Origin: Cristatella mucedo
Lineage: Eukaryota; Bryozoa; Phylactolaemata; Cristatellidae
Reading direction: 5' to 3'
Length of the DNA stretch: 64,000 nucleotides
Assembly (NCBI GenBank): GCA_009760855.2
Contig: WPIO01000247.1
Location: forward strand, 62,001-126,000
Under the pieces are notes generated by a model, which was given only the letters and a program-made list of their open reading frames with translations, was not told the origin of the DNA and searched no databases. Shown piece by piece: positions 40,414 through 64,000 of this stretch. Position 1 is the first letter of the stretch. Each line of letters starts with the position of its first letter. The translations under genes were made by a program, and so were the position numbers.

Positions 40414-40490
40414 TCCCTCCCTCTCTCTCTTTCCTCTCTCTCTCCTCTCTCTCTCTCTTTTCTCCTTCCCTTTATCTCTCCCTTTCTCTC

Positions 40491-40575
<85 letters not shown>
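40331..40575. repeat. long (CT)n microsatellite
   Basis: About 245 bp of CT, with a CCT/CTTT-rich interruption at about 40411-40495. It produces spurious Ser/Leu and Arg/Glu ORFs. Confidence 0.95.
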
Positions 40576-40580
<5 letters not shown>

Positions 40581-40659
40581 CGTAATATTCATTCTGCATC
40601 TACTGATACTTCTTGGGTCGGCTAAACTCCTGGGATCGGCTAAAAACTGTCTACGAAAT

Positions 40660-40758
40660 GTAAAGTGCCTAATCCCTTTGCAGCAAATGTAAAGCGCCTA
40701 GAAAAAGATTGAGTTCTCTGAGGGCGCTTTATCAAGTGCATTATTGTTATTATTATTA
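40660..40758 (+). mobile_element. LINE A 3' tail fragment
   Basis: GCAGCAAATGTAAAGCGCC, hairpin (GCGCC 40694-40698 with GGCGC 40723-40727) and an (ATT)n end. The start of the tail is partly duplicated at 40658-40672. Confidence 0.85.
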
Positions 40759-41334
40759 CGAAAGCGTTAGACCGAAGTCTTCCCAACAACGCCCGACACC
40801 GGGATGCTTGATGCCGTGGAGGTCAGCGCTGAGCTACCGACCGCCAGGCACTACTTAGCATCTAATTCCGATAGCCGATTGAGGCTCCGTTAGGCACTCC
40901 ACTCCAGCGAATTGACTCTCGGTCCGACCTGACCTTCACCTCAGCCTACATATACCTCGTTCTTCTCATCCTACGCCATGGTTCCGAGAGAGCTCCGCCA
41001 GTTGTTCTCCATTCGACTCCACGCGACAACTACCCACCCCGGTCTTCTACCCCAAAGACTTGATCTGAAACCGCTCTTACCTACTGATTTATTAGTAATC
41101 GCTCTCGTGCCAAGGGCTATTGGTCTCGCGGACCTCACCCAACCTTCGGGGCGGCCTGTTGTCCACACATAATGTTTTTCATTAGACGTGCTGGGCTAAG
41201 CCAGACGCCTCAACCGCACACAACATATGCGATCCTTCTGGAATGCGGCATGACTTGCCGTTCTTGCTTGCCATCCCACCTATTTCCCTTCCGTACGTTT
41301 GATAAATTAATAATAATAAATAATATTAGCCGAT
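40759..41334. other. unassigned spacer
   Basis: ORFs of 64-82 codons lack motifs, and no repeat is recognised. Confidence 0.3.
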
Positions 41335-41490
41335 TGACAGCCTCATTCGTAGAGCCGCTGAAGAGCCTTAACGGCTATAGCCACCGCTTGCAATTAGTAA
41401 TAAGGCATTGCCCACTATAGGATTCGAACCCACGCCCTCAGTCGTTAAGAGCGAGTACCTTACCTCCTGGACTATCACGGCCCTTGCCTG
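41335..41490 (-). mobile_element. SINE A, copy 3
   Basis: On the minus strand: GGGCCGTGATAGTCCAGGAG (A-box region), B box GGTTCGAATCC (complement at 41420-41430), then the body with TTGCAAGCGGTGGCTATAGC. It ends about 20 bp before the palindromic LTR-like unit. Confidence 0.78.
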
Positions 41491-41509
41491 TGAGCACTTC
41501 CAGTAAAGG

Positions 41510-42271
41510 TGTAGCGCCCGGCTGGCTTTGGCTGAATTTTAGCGCGAACAAGAGCTGTTCGGCGGCGGGCTAGAGCCCCTTTGTCCTGGAGCAGTGAGCC
41601 AGAGAGGAGCGTCAGTGCGGTTAGAGAGGAAGCGCTTAGGAGCAGGCCAGGAAGCTCTGAGACGAGCGGCGGCGATTCGGCCTTTAGAATTGGTCTGTGG
41701 TCTTCTGTCTTTGGTCCGGCTCCGCCGTCGGACTCGTTTTCTCTGGAAGCGAGGGAGGAGGGCGGGCTGTTCGCCAGCGATTGACGGAACAGGACGAGAC
41801 AGCTCTAGGAGGATTCGGTGGAACCCCACCGAACACGGTCGTATCGCGCCCGAGCTGGCATTTTGTGTGTTCTTTCGTGTTTTGTGTTTCTTTTGTGTCG
41901 TGTGTGTGCGCGCTAGCACGTGCTCTCGGCATAGGGATTTGCCGGCGCGAGCTAGGCGTAGTTGGCGTGTGTGGAGCTCTAGTTCACCGGGTAGGGTTTA
42001 AGCTCCGGGTCGCGCTTCAGTGTGGAGAAGTATTTCCTCCGCAGGAGTGCTTGAGTTGGCGTGTGTGGAGTATTCCGGTCGCACTGGTGGGAACCGAGTT
42101 CTAGTTCACCGGGTAGGGTTTAGACTCCGGTTCGCACTTCAGTGTGGAGAAGTACTCCCTCCGCTCGAGTGTTTAAGTTGGCGTGTTTGGGGTATTCCCT
42201 CGGCACAGGTGGGAACGGATTCCTAGTTCACCGGTTAGGGTTTAGGGTCCGGGTCGCGCTTAGTGTAGAGG
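41510..42271 (+). repeat. Inverted, internally deleted copy of the same element (arm 1)
   Basis: Matches the complement of arm 2 from the terminal TGTAGCGCC inward. At 41692 a roughly 265-bp segment present in both other copies is missing, with GTC microhomology at the join. It stops abruptly at TAGTGTAGAGGA. Confidence 0.75.
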
Positions 42272-43580
42272 AGGTCAAGCGGCAGGTCAAGCTTACCTAG
42301 CGGCGTAGCCTATCGCCTAATGCCGTTCGGTGCGCGCCTACGCGCAATAAGCTGGCCGCCACGAAACGAGCGTTTCTGGCGCTGACCTGCTTACCGTTAC
42401 TAAAAGGGGTCGTGAGTCCGCGGCGTGAATTGGAAGCAAGACACACAAATTGGGGATTTTACTGAACTTTATTCGCAAGCGCACAAAGTCGCTGCGCGTC
42501 TAGTTCAGCTTTATCTCCACACTCCTCGCACGTTCAACACTCTTGCGGAGGGAATACTCCTCTACACTAAGCGCGACCCGGACCCTAAACCCTAACCGGT
42601 GAACTAGGAATCCGTTCCCACCTGTGCCGAGGGAATACCCCAAACACGCCAACTTAAACACTCGAGCGGAGGGAGTACTTCTCCACACTGAAGTGCGAAC
42701 CGGAGTCTAAACCCTACCCGGTGAACTAGAACTCGGTTCCCACCAGTGCGACCGGAATACTCCACACACGCCAACTCAAGCACTCCTGCGGAGGAAATAC
42801 TTCTCCACACTGAAGCGCGACCCGGAGCTTAAACCCTACCCGGTGAACTAGAGCTCCACACACGCCAACTACGCCTAGCTCGCGCCGGCAAATCCCTATG
42901 CCGAGAGCACGTGCTAGCGCGCACACACACGACACAAAAGAAACACAAAACACGAACGAACACACAAAATGCCAGCTCGGGCGCGATACGACCGTGTTCG
43001 GTGGGGTTCCACCGAATCCTCCTAGAGCTGTCTCGTCCTGTTCCGACAATCGCTGGCGAACAGCCCGCCCTCCTCCCTCGCTTCCAGAGAAAACGAGTCC
43101 GACGGCGGAGCCGGACCAAAGACAGAAGACCACAGACAAAAAGACACGAGGCCAAGAGCGAGCGTCGCTCGACTCTTAAATACCTAGCTGGAACAATGGG
43201 CAAGAGCTTAGTGGTATTGGGCCCGGACACCTTGGCCCATTACAGAAAGGAATTACTACCGTCCCCAGGCCACTGGAAGGGTACCTCCGTCCAGCTTGAA
43301 TGGCGAATGGGTTCCAGAAGATTCTTTCTTGGAAAGAGGGAAGGCGGGGGTTGACAGGCCAGCCAACATCTATCAGCAGCTTCCGCGAGTATCGGACCAA
43401 TTCTAAAGGCCGAATCGCCGCCGCTCGTCTCAGAGCTTCCTGGCCTGCTCCTAAGCGCTTCCTCTCTAACCGCACTGACGCTCCTCTCTGGCTCACTGCT
43501 CCAGGACAAAGGGGCTCTAGCCCGCCGCCGAACAGCTCTTGTTCGCGCTAAAATTCAGCCAAAGCCAGCCGGGCGCTACA
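42272..43580 (-). repeat. Near-complete copy of the 1.3-kb TG...CA LTR-like element
   Basis: Colinear with the 11100-14070 element, but its distal end is rearranged (GGTCAAGCGGCAGGTCAAGC instead of the TGTAACGCC start). It carries three tandem units of about 121 bp starting near 42536, 42657 and 42778, each with CGGAGG.A.TAC and CTCCACACT or a variant. On the minus strand a TATTTAAG (about 43172-43179) could serve as promoter. Confidence 0.7.
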
Positions 43581-43604
43581 AAGGCATAAACTGATTAGTG
43601 AAAA

Positions 43605-43738
43605 ATGTAATATATAATCATTTATATAGCACCATAAGAGAACTTAATCTCTATTTAAGTGCTTCACATATGCCACAGGGTTCGAACCCACGACCTCGGC
43701 CGGGGCGAGCGCCTTAACCACTGGGCCAACCCAGCTCG
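43605..43738 (-). mobile_element. SINE B, copy 3
   Basis: Minus strand: GGTTGGCCCAGTGGTTAAGG with CGCTCG, B box GGTTCGAACCC, then AAATAGAGATTAAGTTCTCT, GGTGCTATATAAATG. The head is the best preserved of the family here. Confidence 0.8.
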
Positions 43739-43744
43739 AGAGAA

Positions 43745-44205
43745 CTGGATCATCTGTATCAAACGCTGATGAATGATCGAGCAAAACCAGCAGAAAAACA
43801 CTTCAAACTCTGCATTTCTGAAAAGGTCTGTATGCACCCACAGCGATGCTGATTTTGTGGAGCAATTAGCTAAAAAACCCGACGAGAACTTACTTGCTAG
43901 GGTTACAGTTTCTAAATGAGAGTTAAGCTGGTCTGTCACTACTAGTTCTAGGGAGTCTGATAAGAACAGCAGCAGGGAGACTGGGCAAAAGTTTCTTGTG
44001 TTCTCCTGGTCATTTGTTGCCTTCTTAATATGAGTGGCCTAAAAGCGGTCTTTCTGAAATATGCAGGGATAACACCTGAAGCTAAGGACAAATTTTGTTA
44101 TATCAGTTATGCAAGACAGCAGCAAATTATCGTCGAGGGAGAACAATAGGTATGGGGTCTAGAGGGCTAGTAGTCTTCTTAGACTGAGATGAGGTCATCC
44201 ATAAA
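43745..44205 (-). mobile_element. LINE A-related RT N-terminal fragment
   Basis: The minus frame 43664-43939 reads DQLNSHLETVTLASKFSSGF and CSTKSAS, equivalent to the DQLNSYIETSHLASKFQSGF segment at 57850-58638. The remainder is decayed linker sequence. Confidence 0.65.
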
Positions 44206-44214
44206 TTGGAAAAC

Positions 44215-45035
44215 ACGAGGCTCGAAATCGGCTCCGCCGCGAGAAATCTCCTGTTAAATCTACACGTAATCTAGGTGTCCTGTTCCAAAGTGACCCTTCA
44301 TTAGGCGACTATATCAGCTCCATATTCAATAAAGTCTGCATACTTTCAGCTACATTACATTGCTAAAATTCGGGCTGTTTAGACACGGATACCACGTCTA
44401 AATTGGTCCATTTATGTGTGACATCCCGTCTTGACTTCTGTAACTCACTGCTTGCTGTTCTACCGGCCTGTCCACTCAGGTGCAAAACTCTGCAGCCAGG
44501 CTTATAATCTGTCGTGAGCGTCGCAGTTACCACATCACACCACTTGTCGCCGACCTGCACTGGCTCCCCCAAGTCAAGCGCACCGACTTCAAGGTTTTGG
44601 CGCTCACTTTCGGGTCCCATCCTTCCTTGGCTCCAACCTACCTATCAGATCTATTGCCCCACCAGGCTAAGCATCGTACCACCCGCTTTTCGGAATCAAA
44701 CTATACCTCGCACAAACCTGAAATCCTTTGGAGACCGTGCCTTTAGTTCGCATACTCCCAAAGCCTAGAACTCACTCCCGACCTGCGCCATGTCATCTCC
44801 TGACTTGACCACATTTAAAAGAAACTAAAAACATATCTATTTATGACAACATTTAGTGGGTCCATGCGATTCGTCCTTCATGTGCGTATGCATGTCACCC
44901 CTAACCATTTTATTGTTGTTGTTTACTGAGCATGCTAGCACTAACCATTCGATCTTACTTCCTTTGCAGCAACTTTAAAGCTCCTAGAAAGATATGAGTT
45001 CTCTGAGGGGGCTTAATCAACTGTATTATTATTAT
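44215..45035 (+). mobile_element. LINE A 3' part, diverged copy
   Basis: Colinear with 21535-22420: ARNLGV-like start, TSRLDFCNSLLAVLPA, CRERRSYHITPLVADLHWLP, 3' UTR and an ATT-rich end. Several frameshifts. Confidence 0.82.
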
Positions 45036-45039
45036 TGTT

Positions 45040-45420
45040 ATTATAGAACTACTCCTCCACCAGGCGAACAATCGTGCAACTGCTATTCTGACTCGAATCG
45101 TTAAGCCATACCTCGCTCGAATCTCAAAACCGTTGGGTGTCCGTGCCTTTAGTTCCTATGCCCCCAAAGCCTGGAACTCACTACCGACGCACGTCATAAC
45201 GTCGTCCCCTGACTTGACATTTAAAAAAAGCTTAAAACACCAGTTTATTACAGCACTCTAGGGATCTCTGTTATTCGTTCTTTGTTTGCATATACCTGCT
45301 GCTTGCGTTGCAGATGTTGCCACCAATCATTTGGTAATGCTTTATATACACCATCTGTACAGTGCCTAGAATAAGATTCAGGCCTCTGATGGCGCTATAC
45401 AAATGTATTATTATTATTAA
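45040..45420 (+). mobile_element. LINE A 3' fragment, second copy in tandem
   Basis: Begins within the last RT codons (CTCCACCAGGCGAACAATCG) and ends with AGTGCCTAGAATAAGATTCA, GGCGCTATACAAATG and (ATT)n. It follows head-to-tail directly on the previous copy's (ATT)n tail. Confidence 0.8.
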
Positions 45421-47585
45421 CATTGGCCGGCTTGAATGTGGACATTGAGGGGCTGAAAGGAAGTGTGGGAGAGGAAATCCAGTGATTCCAAGATTCCAGA
45501 TGCTGACTCGCTATCCGGCTATGATCAATCGGAGGAGAGACCGAGAAATCAACCTATACATCTTTAAATATAAGTACTTCCGTAAATGAGTCCGCGGGTC
45601 CCATAAAAGTGTCGCTGGCCTCATGCTTCCGTTTCGCCCTTTGCGATACTCATTGTACTACTACGACGGTTAACTATATTGAGTGTCGCACCAAAATATC
45701 AGGGAGAATAATTTACTATGTTTTGATTAAGTTTTCTGGAATACTCAAAAAATTTGTCACTAAATATCTTGAACATCTTGCATTTTTAAGTTGATTTTTC
45801 TGCGATTTTTGCGGGTACACGCTAGTTTGCACATGTAAGCGCGAATGAAAAAATGCACTCAATGTTAGAATTGAAAATTAAATTTTTAATTTAACTAAAT
45901 GGAAATTTCCAGAGCTTATCGTTTGCGTATGTGATACAGGTGCAAGAGGGCATGTCATTAGTTGCAAACCAACAGTAGGTGCAGAGAAGTGGTAGGGGGA
46001 AAAGGTGCACGAATGTGAGCACAGTAAAAGGTGTCAAGTTCAATTAACGCAAGTCTTTAGCAAGCTCTCTTTATCCCATAAGTTAGTAGTACAAGGAAAA
46101 TTAACCAAAAAAGCTTTCGCCTTCAAACAACAATTCTCTGTATCAATAGTAATGGATTGAGATTCAAGAGCTAAGCCCGCCGGAGCTATCGCAGGAAACG
46201 ACGTGAGAGACAAACAACGGAGAAAGCCAAGAAGAGACCAACTTTAGAAACTCGACACAAACGCAACTTTCGTCAAACGCAGCGACAAACAAAAACCGAG
46301 CGTCGCCGCAAGATTCCACCACCAAGATTTCAGTTTCCCATATGTGATTACGACGTCACTTAATTTTCGCGGGTCTTCGCTAGTTTAAAATTCCAAATTA
46401 AAATTCCAAGTTGCTGAAAAACCTACAACGGCCTGGCTGCGGGGCTGACGCGGTCGCGCTGCAGATGTCATCTTGGAACGGGATGTCCAGACACCACTTG
46501 GAGCCCACATGAGCGACGCTGGCCAAGTCGATTTTTTGTCTTACCTCATTTACGGACAGCCCGAAGCGCAGCGCCGCCCGGAAGTCTATTCGCGCTCCAT
46601 CTAACGAGAAATCGGCCAGTCCTCATTCGGAGAGTCCGATACTGCGCCTCGAATACTGCGCCAAGTTGCGAGAAGGCTGCCTACGCTGCCAAGCAGGCTC
46701 ACCGAGCCCAATCTCAGAAGAAGCGGGCAAAATCCCGCCTCCCGCAAAATGTCAGCCCTCCTCGAAAGAAGAGGGCAAGCAAGCAGTACTTGTCGCGGTT
46801 GTAAAACTGCGCTCGTCGAAGAGGGGCCGTCGAGCGGATGTCTCTGAGCTTGCGTTTACAACGAATTTGCTATTCGCATTTTAAGAGCCGCGCCGCTCGG
46901 CCGCACTCTTCGATCAGTCTGAAAAAGACTACCTCTCAGCCCTCTTTAAAGTCTGAGCACTCCTAAGCAAAAAAATTAAAAAAATCACCTCTAGAAACCT
47001 ACTCAGTGTGTGCTGCCAAGGCATGCTGTCCTGGCCTTAGTCGCTAATTTAAAGAAAAAAGGCCGCAGTCCCATCTGGAGAGACAACATGAAGCCGAAGG
47101 CGAACCGCACAGCCAGCCGTCAGAATTAAGCTCGCTAAGCGCGATAACCCTGCCCGGCTCATTGTTAGCCCCTGCAGGCGGTAGGGCCGCCAGGCTTCCA
47201 CGGTGTGCCGGGCTAAAGAAGCGTACCCGACCGGATGTACGTCCGCGGAGGTGCGGTTTCCGAGTCGCCACCGGAGGGGGGGGGGAGAGGGGGCTGCTAA
47301 ACACACCCCCGCTAGCGCTCATACCCAGAGGACTGTATGCAGGTGTACCGAACGGTGCGCGTACACGCCCCACGAGCGCGTATACATTGATAACGCAGAT
47401 ACCGTTACGGGCGAATTACGTACTTACGGGCGAATACGGAGCCTATGAGCGAAATCGTCTCGACGAGAGAAGCCGGTTATTTCTTCGGCAGCAGAGTTTA
47501 GTTGATCGAACAGCTATATCTATTCGGCGGTTGAGAACGGCTAACGCCTATCTGTACTATATATATATATACATATATACTATAC
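45421..47585. other. unassigned intergenic region
   Basis: AT-rich to about 46420, then GC-rich. ORFs of 72-142 codons at 46666-47590 show no domain. A short TA/TATAC run lies at 47559-47580. I see no gene or recognised element. Confidence 0.3.
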
Positions 47586-47586
47586 T

Positions 47587-47645
47587 GTAACGGCTATCGC
47601 CACCGCTTGGAGTGGGCAGCAGAGAGTTGCTTGCTGCTTGAATCA
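47587..47645 (-). mobile_element. SINE A 3' fragment
   Basis: Minus-strand match to the SINE A body: GTAACGGCTATCGCCACCGC complements GCGGTGGCGATAGCCGTTAC. Only the body is left. Confidence 0.5.
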
Positions 47646-48355
47646 AGCCGGCGATAAAGGAGCACGTGGGCATTGGGCGCTAGCCCTGCGAGGGATAGGA
47701 CTGCCTACGTCGCCCCCAGGCGCTCGAGCGGTTGATGGGCAGACGAGATGGCTCTCGGCGGATGACTTTGTTGGCATTCGGCACATATCCTTGCACTGGT
47801 AAATCTGTGAGGGACACCCGTCTACCACAAACTGCCGCCAGCCGCGGGGCTTTTGTTTGGAACGAACGATGAGTCGACTGTGCAAAACAACGCATGCCTG
47901 GCGTATAAGAGCTTCCGAGAGAGTACACAGGACAGGCGGGAGCGAGAGGGCTTCGAGAGTCTTCTACGCTAGCAGCAGTGAAAAGTGTGTAGGCTTGGCC
48001 TTCGCGGTTTCTTATAATGAAATGCTCGGTGGGTGTTATAGTCAGGAGACTTGTCGCTCGGTCGCGCTACCCAGCCTTAAACTAGAGCCATTCGACGCAA
48101 GCACGTGACTCGTAGCGGCCGTAGTCCTTACCGACGCGCGACACGGACCATTGAATCCGGCGCCTTGCAACGAGGCCCAGCGAATGTACGTGCGTGCTGT
48201 CACGCTACACGCAGTCATGAGCCGACGGTAGCAAAGCGTGGCAGCAATTCAGAGTGCCCTCGATATAACCGTACAACTTTAATATAACAGTCCTTAATAT
48301 GGCAAACCTTAGTATGTCACAGAGGCGCGAGTGTACAGCAGTAGCACTAGCGTAC
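47646..48355. other. unassigned, with a possible DNA-transposon end
   Basis: CCCTCGATATAACCGTACAA with TTTAATATAACAGTCCTTAA at 48256-48300 resembles ends of pogo/Tigger-type elements, but no partner end is found. Confidence 0.25.
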
Positions 48356-48455
48356 AATAATAACGATAATAATAATAATAATAATAACACTCTTGAAAAA
48401 GAGCTCTCAGAGAAAACGATCTCTTTCTAGGTGCTTTACCTTTGCTGCAATCCAC
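48356..48455 (-). mobile_element. LINE A 3' tail fragment
   Basis: Plus strand shows (AAT)n at 48356-48387, then GAGCTCTCAGAGAAAACGATCTC and TTTCTAGGTGCTTTACCTTTGC, i.e. the tail in minus orientation. Confidence 0.82.
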
Positions 48456-48844
48456 TCCGAAGTTCAAACGATAACGGACCAGCTCGTGAAGCCCCAGTAA
48501 AAATATTTAATTCTATGGCATATCCGGTTCCCACTAGTTGTAGTTCAGAAATTAGTAACGACCTCTACGGCTGTCGTAATCTGGCTGACGTATCGTTCCA
48601 ACGTTACGTCAATATTCCCACGATAGCCCAGCCCAGGAGGTAAGGTGCTCGCTCCGAAGAAGCAGCTGGCGTCCGATCGCCAGACAGCTTGAGCGGACGC
48701 GATGGAGGCATATTGCTTTATTCGCTATGCAAAGAAGCACTGCACTGTAGCGCCCAGGCGACATCGGCGCGGAGGCTGCCGAGTCCACTTTCAAAAAACG
48801 TCGATTTTTCAGCAACGGCTTTAAAGGTCAAATGTCATCTGATT

Positions 48845-48925
48845 CAACAGTCTCATTTATATAGCGGCAGAAGAGCCGTAACGGCCATCACCATCGCTTG
48901 CAGTGGGCAATAGAGAATCCCTCCT
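48845..48925 (-). mobile_element. SINE A 3' fragment
   Basis: Minus-strand body fragment: TATAGCGGCAGAAGAGCCGT and CATCACCATCGCTTGCAGTG complement the SINE A 3' region. Confidence 0.6.
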
Positions 48926-49429
48926 CTTCGGGACTCTTTAACAGACGACCCGCGGGCGGTGGGTGGAGAGCGAGCGAGCACCTTACCCCTACGCTCAGAC
49001 CCAGAGGATTTTACGCTACACGCTGCATTTAGGGCTTCTATCGCCGGCCTGGGGTGTGGGAAAGCAGAAAAATCACCCTCACGAAAGCAGTTTCGGGTGA
49101 CTAGTGGTACCCCCACCTGTAGCCGCACACGCCAGCTAGCTCGAGTTGGGCACGGGGTCACGGCTTTCCATTCGAGGCAGGGGCTACTTCCGCTACTACT
49201 ACGGGCTTCCGGGCTTGAAGGTCGATGAGTCACGTCTACCACGTGACGAGAGAGTGATTGGCGGTTCCACTTTGCTGCTGGTGTCCTGCCGACGAGAATC
49301 GAGGCCACTAAGTTTTCGGGATTAGCGGTTAAACACGACCGACCTACCTCCTCCTTCCGCTGCGGTGGCGGAGCGGATACACCACGCACGTAAACCTCCA
49401 GCGCCAGGAGCCAGGGTTTCTTGAAGCAA

Positions 49430-62504
<13,075 letters not shown>

Positions 62505-62721
62505 GTAAGTCGTAACGGTATTGCTTGCCGTCGCTCAGGGACATCGTGGGTGTACACGTGACTTTTGCTTAGTGTAGAGGGCACGGTGAGTGAACCATTT
62601 CCTACGCATAGTGAAAGGATGTATCGCTGCTTGCTTGGCTCCCAGATGCTTACTTGAAAAAGGACTAAGCCGGAGCAGCAGCCGTGATAATTACCGTGGA
62701 TTAAAGTGTGCTCTGATTTCT

Positions 62722-62930
62722 TGTATCTCCATCTGTAACTCGGCAAAGCCACAAAGAGTGTGCCTGTGCTACGCAGGAGAGTTTTGTATAGCGCAGTCAC
62801 AGCCTAAGTGGCTTTCGGTGCGCGCTCGATAGCCAATAGACTTCATCTTGCTGAACAAAGAGAAAGTGAGAAGCGTGGCTGAGTGAGGAGAGCAGTTAAG
62901 GTAGCGAGTAGCATGGCAGCTGCAGACGGC
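62722..62930 (-). mobile_element. LINE B 3' end, downstream of Rab10 exon 5
   Basis: Minus-strand tail (plus shows TTGTATCTCCATCTGTAACT) with CACAGCCTAAGTGGCTTTCG and the LINE B 3' coding end as at 27262-27501. Confidence 0.8.
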
Positions 62931-63880
62931 CGCGAGCAAGTGAGAACGCTCTAAATAAAGCATGGAAAGGAAGTGTGAAAGCATGGTTACCCCCAATCCG
63001 TCATATACAGTATGTATTTAGCTAGCTAAAACAGATTCGTTGTGGCTGGCTTCCAATGACTGACCCTATAGGTCCATATGCCTGCCCGTAGCTAAGCGGC
63101 CGCAGAAGGCCAGCTGCGTTATACTTCAAGACGCAAGGCATTTTGGAAGGGCGAGGTCTGCTTGCCAGCACCTACCACTGTGTCATGTTCTGCTCTCGTT
63201 ATTCTGTATAATTTATTAGTGATGGAAGAATGCATGTAGGATGCAGCTTACTTTACTTAGCTGGTCTCGCTGTACGAGACGTTCTAGCTAGTTCTTGCAG
63301 TGTCAAATGTCTCAAGTAGACTGCTTTTTATTAATCGTTATCTGTCAGGGCGATGAGTAGGCGGGTATGATTCGGATGCCACAGCATAGAAAGTGCTCTT
63401 AGCCCAGTTGCAGAGAATTGTGGGTAAGCAAGTGTAGCCTATTAAGGCACGGTCGGAGTGCCGGCTTGTGGTTTGGCCGCCCTTGCTAAAGCTCGAAAAC
63501 ACAAGTTCTACATGCAAGCTTGCCTCTGGCCCTCAGCACTGCATCGTATCTGCACTTCATTCGGTTGTAGAGATATAGTAAACATAACAATACAGTTAAT
63601 ATTTTGTGTACCCTCTCCCAAGCGGAAGAAAGAAATCCTTCAAGGCACTGTATGATGGAAGGAAATCTCGTCAGGAGCAAACGAACGAGGGACGATTCTC
63701 GTTGACCGTGCACGTGCTGGGTGCAGGGACGACTTGGTGGCGGGCAAGGTTGGATTTGTGCCTCTTTCACTCTCGTGTAACCAAAGTACTCATTGTACAT
63801 GACCGTCGTTCTTTTGTGGCCAGATGAGTCGTCACCTGCAGATTTGTCCTGTCTTAGGCCCTGTAAAAAACCTAGTACTT
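62931..63880. other. 3' flank or intron of Rab10, unassigned
   Basis: I searched for a short terminal Rab exon ending in two cysteines and found none that fits. A 147-codon minus ORF (63486-63929) has no known domain. Confidence 0.3.
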
Positions 63881-63884
63881 TGTT

Positions 63885-64000
63885 TGTATAGTACCCTAAG
63901 AGAACTTGATTTCTATCCAAGTGCTTCACATATGCTGCTGGACTCGAGCCAGCGACCCTGATCTTTAAAGGCTAACACCTTACATCTGGCCCAAATCATC
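63885..64000 (-). mobile_element. SINE B, copy 5, cut by window end
   Basis: Minus strand: GGGCCAGATGTAAGGTGTTAG (head), degenerate B box (GGCTCGAGTCC), tail AAGCACTTGGATAGAAATCA, GTTCTCTTAGGGTACTATAC. Confidence 0.75.

Larger units (their letters stand above)
41510..43580. mobile_element. Palindromic LTR-like unit: two inverted copies, 4-bp target duplication
   Basis: The unit begins TGTAGCGCCC and ends GGGCGCTACA, flanked by a perfect 4-bp duplication AAGG (41506-41509 and 43581-43584). Arm 1 (41510-42271) is the reverse complement of arm 2 (about 42557-43580) apart from a roughly 265-bp deletion in arm 1 at 41692. The unpaired centre (42272-42556) continues the sequence of arm 2. Arm 2 plus centre is the same family as 11100-14070 minus its nested insert. 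The outermost 100 bp of the two arms appear identical. No pol or transposase ORF is present. Confidence 0.8.

Noticed and set aside
40122-40692. ORFs of 90-167 codons rich in Ser-Leu or Arg-Glu
   Set aside because: Translation of a CT dinucleotide array. The same applies at 19496, 37205, 55939, 60028 and 60845-61373.
42580-42600. Telomere-like CCCTAAACCCTAACC
   Set aside because: Only two units, repeated because it lies in the 121-bp tandem unit of an LTR-like element. Not telomeric.
41697-43139. Paired ORFs of 135-137 codons on opposite strands with the same protein
   Set aside because: They are one ORF of the palindromic LTR-like unit read in both arms. No known domain, and the frame is also present in the opposite orientation, so coding is doubtful.
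63606-63660. Last Rab10 exon (open stretch KRKKEILQGTV)
   Set aside because: Basic but lacks the C-terminal double cysteine expected of Rab10, and phase and acceptor context are unconvincing.

Overview
This is a metazoan nuclear genome window. It holds two spliced genes with GT-AG introns, dispersed tRNA-derived SINEs, non-LTR and LTR retrotransposons, DNA-transposon relics and long dinucleotide arrays. It has no operons, bacterial signals or CRISPR arrays. The non-LTR elements look like the L2/CR1 group of animal LINEs. I cannot fix the phylum; an invertebrate is likely because both genes are clear but moderately diverged orthologs of vertebrate genes.

Two host genes lie on the + strand. 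(1) 19307-37521 encodes a complete MAK/CILK1 (RCK family) ciliary protein kinase. I assembled 13 coding exons whose phases all agree, giving 621 codons plus stop. The catalytic Asp125 and the TDY activation motif 157-159 fall at the numbering of the human enzyme, and the family C-terminal GRTDW motif is present. (2) 49430-62504 and beyond encodes Rab10. Five coding exons give 175 codons covering the whole GTPase fold; the prenylated C-terminus is not seen and probably lies past the window end.

The rest is repeats. LINE A is an L2-like element whose 3' end is a conserved hairpin followed by (ATT)n. LINE B is a related element ending in GTTACAGA.GGAGATAC and a TACATT-like tail. SINE A has a tRNA-like head and a 3' part of its own. 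SINE B has a tRNA-like head and a 3' tail matching LINE A, which suggests LINE A mobilises it.

Layout: 1-9100 is a graveyard of LINE A and LINE B copies, one split by a 731-bp TG...CA element and one an A/B chimera. 9100-11100 is GC-rich unassigned sequence, SINE A and a foldback repeat. 11100-14070 is a TG...CA element with a 4-bp duplication, invaded by a second small LTR retrotransposon that has two LTRs and only a gag-like ORF. 14100-19300 holds a hAT relic, LINE tails, SINE A and unassigned sequence. 19307-37521 is the kinase gene with transposon-loaded introns. 37522-49430 is intergenic and includes a palindromic 2.07-kb LTR-like unit (41510-43580) bracketed by a perfect 4-bp duplication, the most unusual object in the window. 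49430-64000 is Rab10, with LINE A, LINE B, Tc1-like, hAT-like and microsatellite insertions in its introns or 3' flank.
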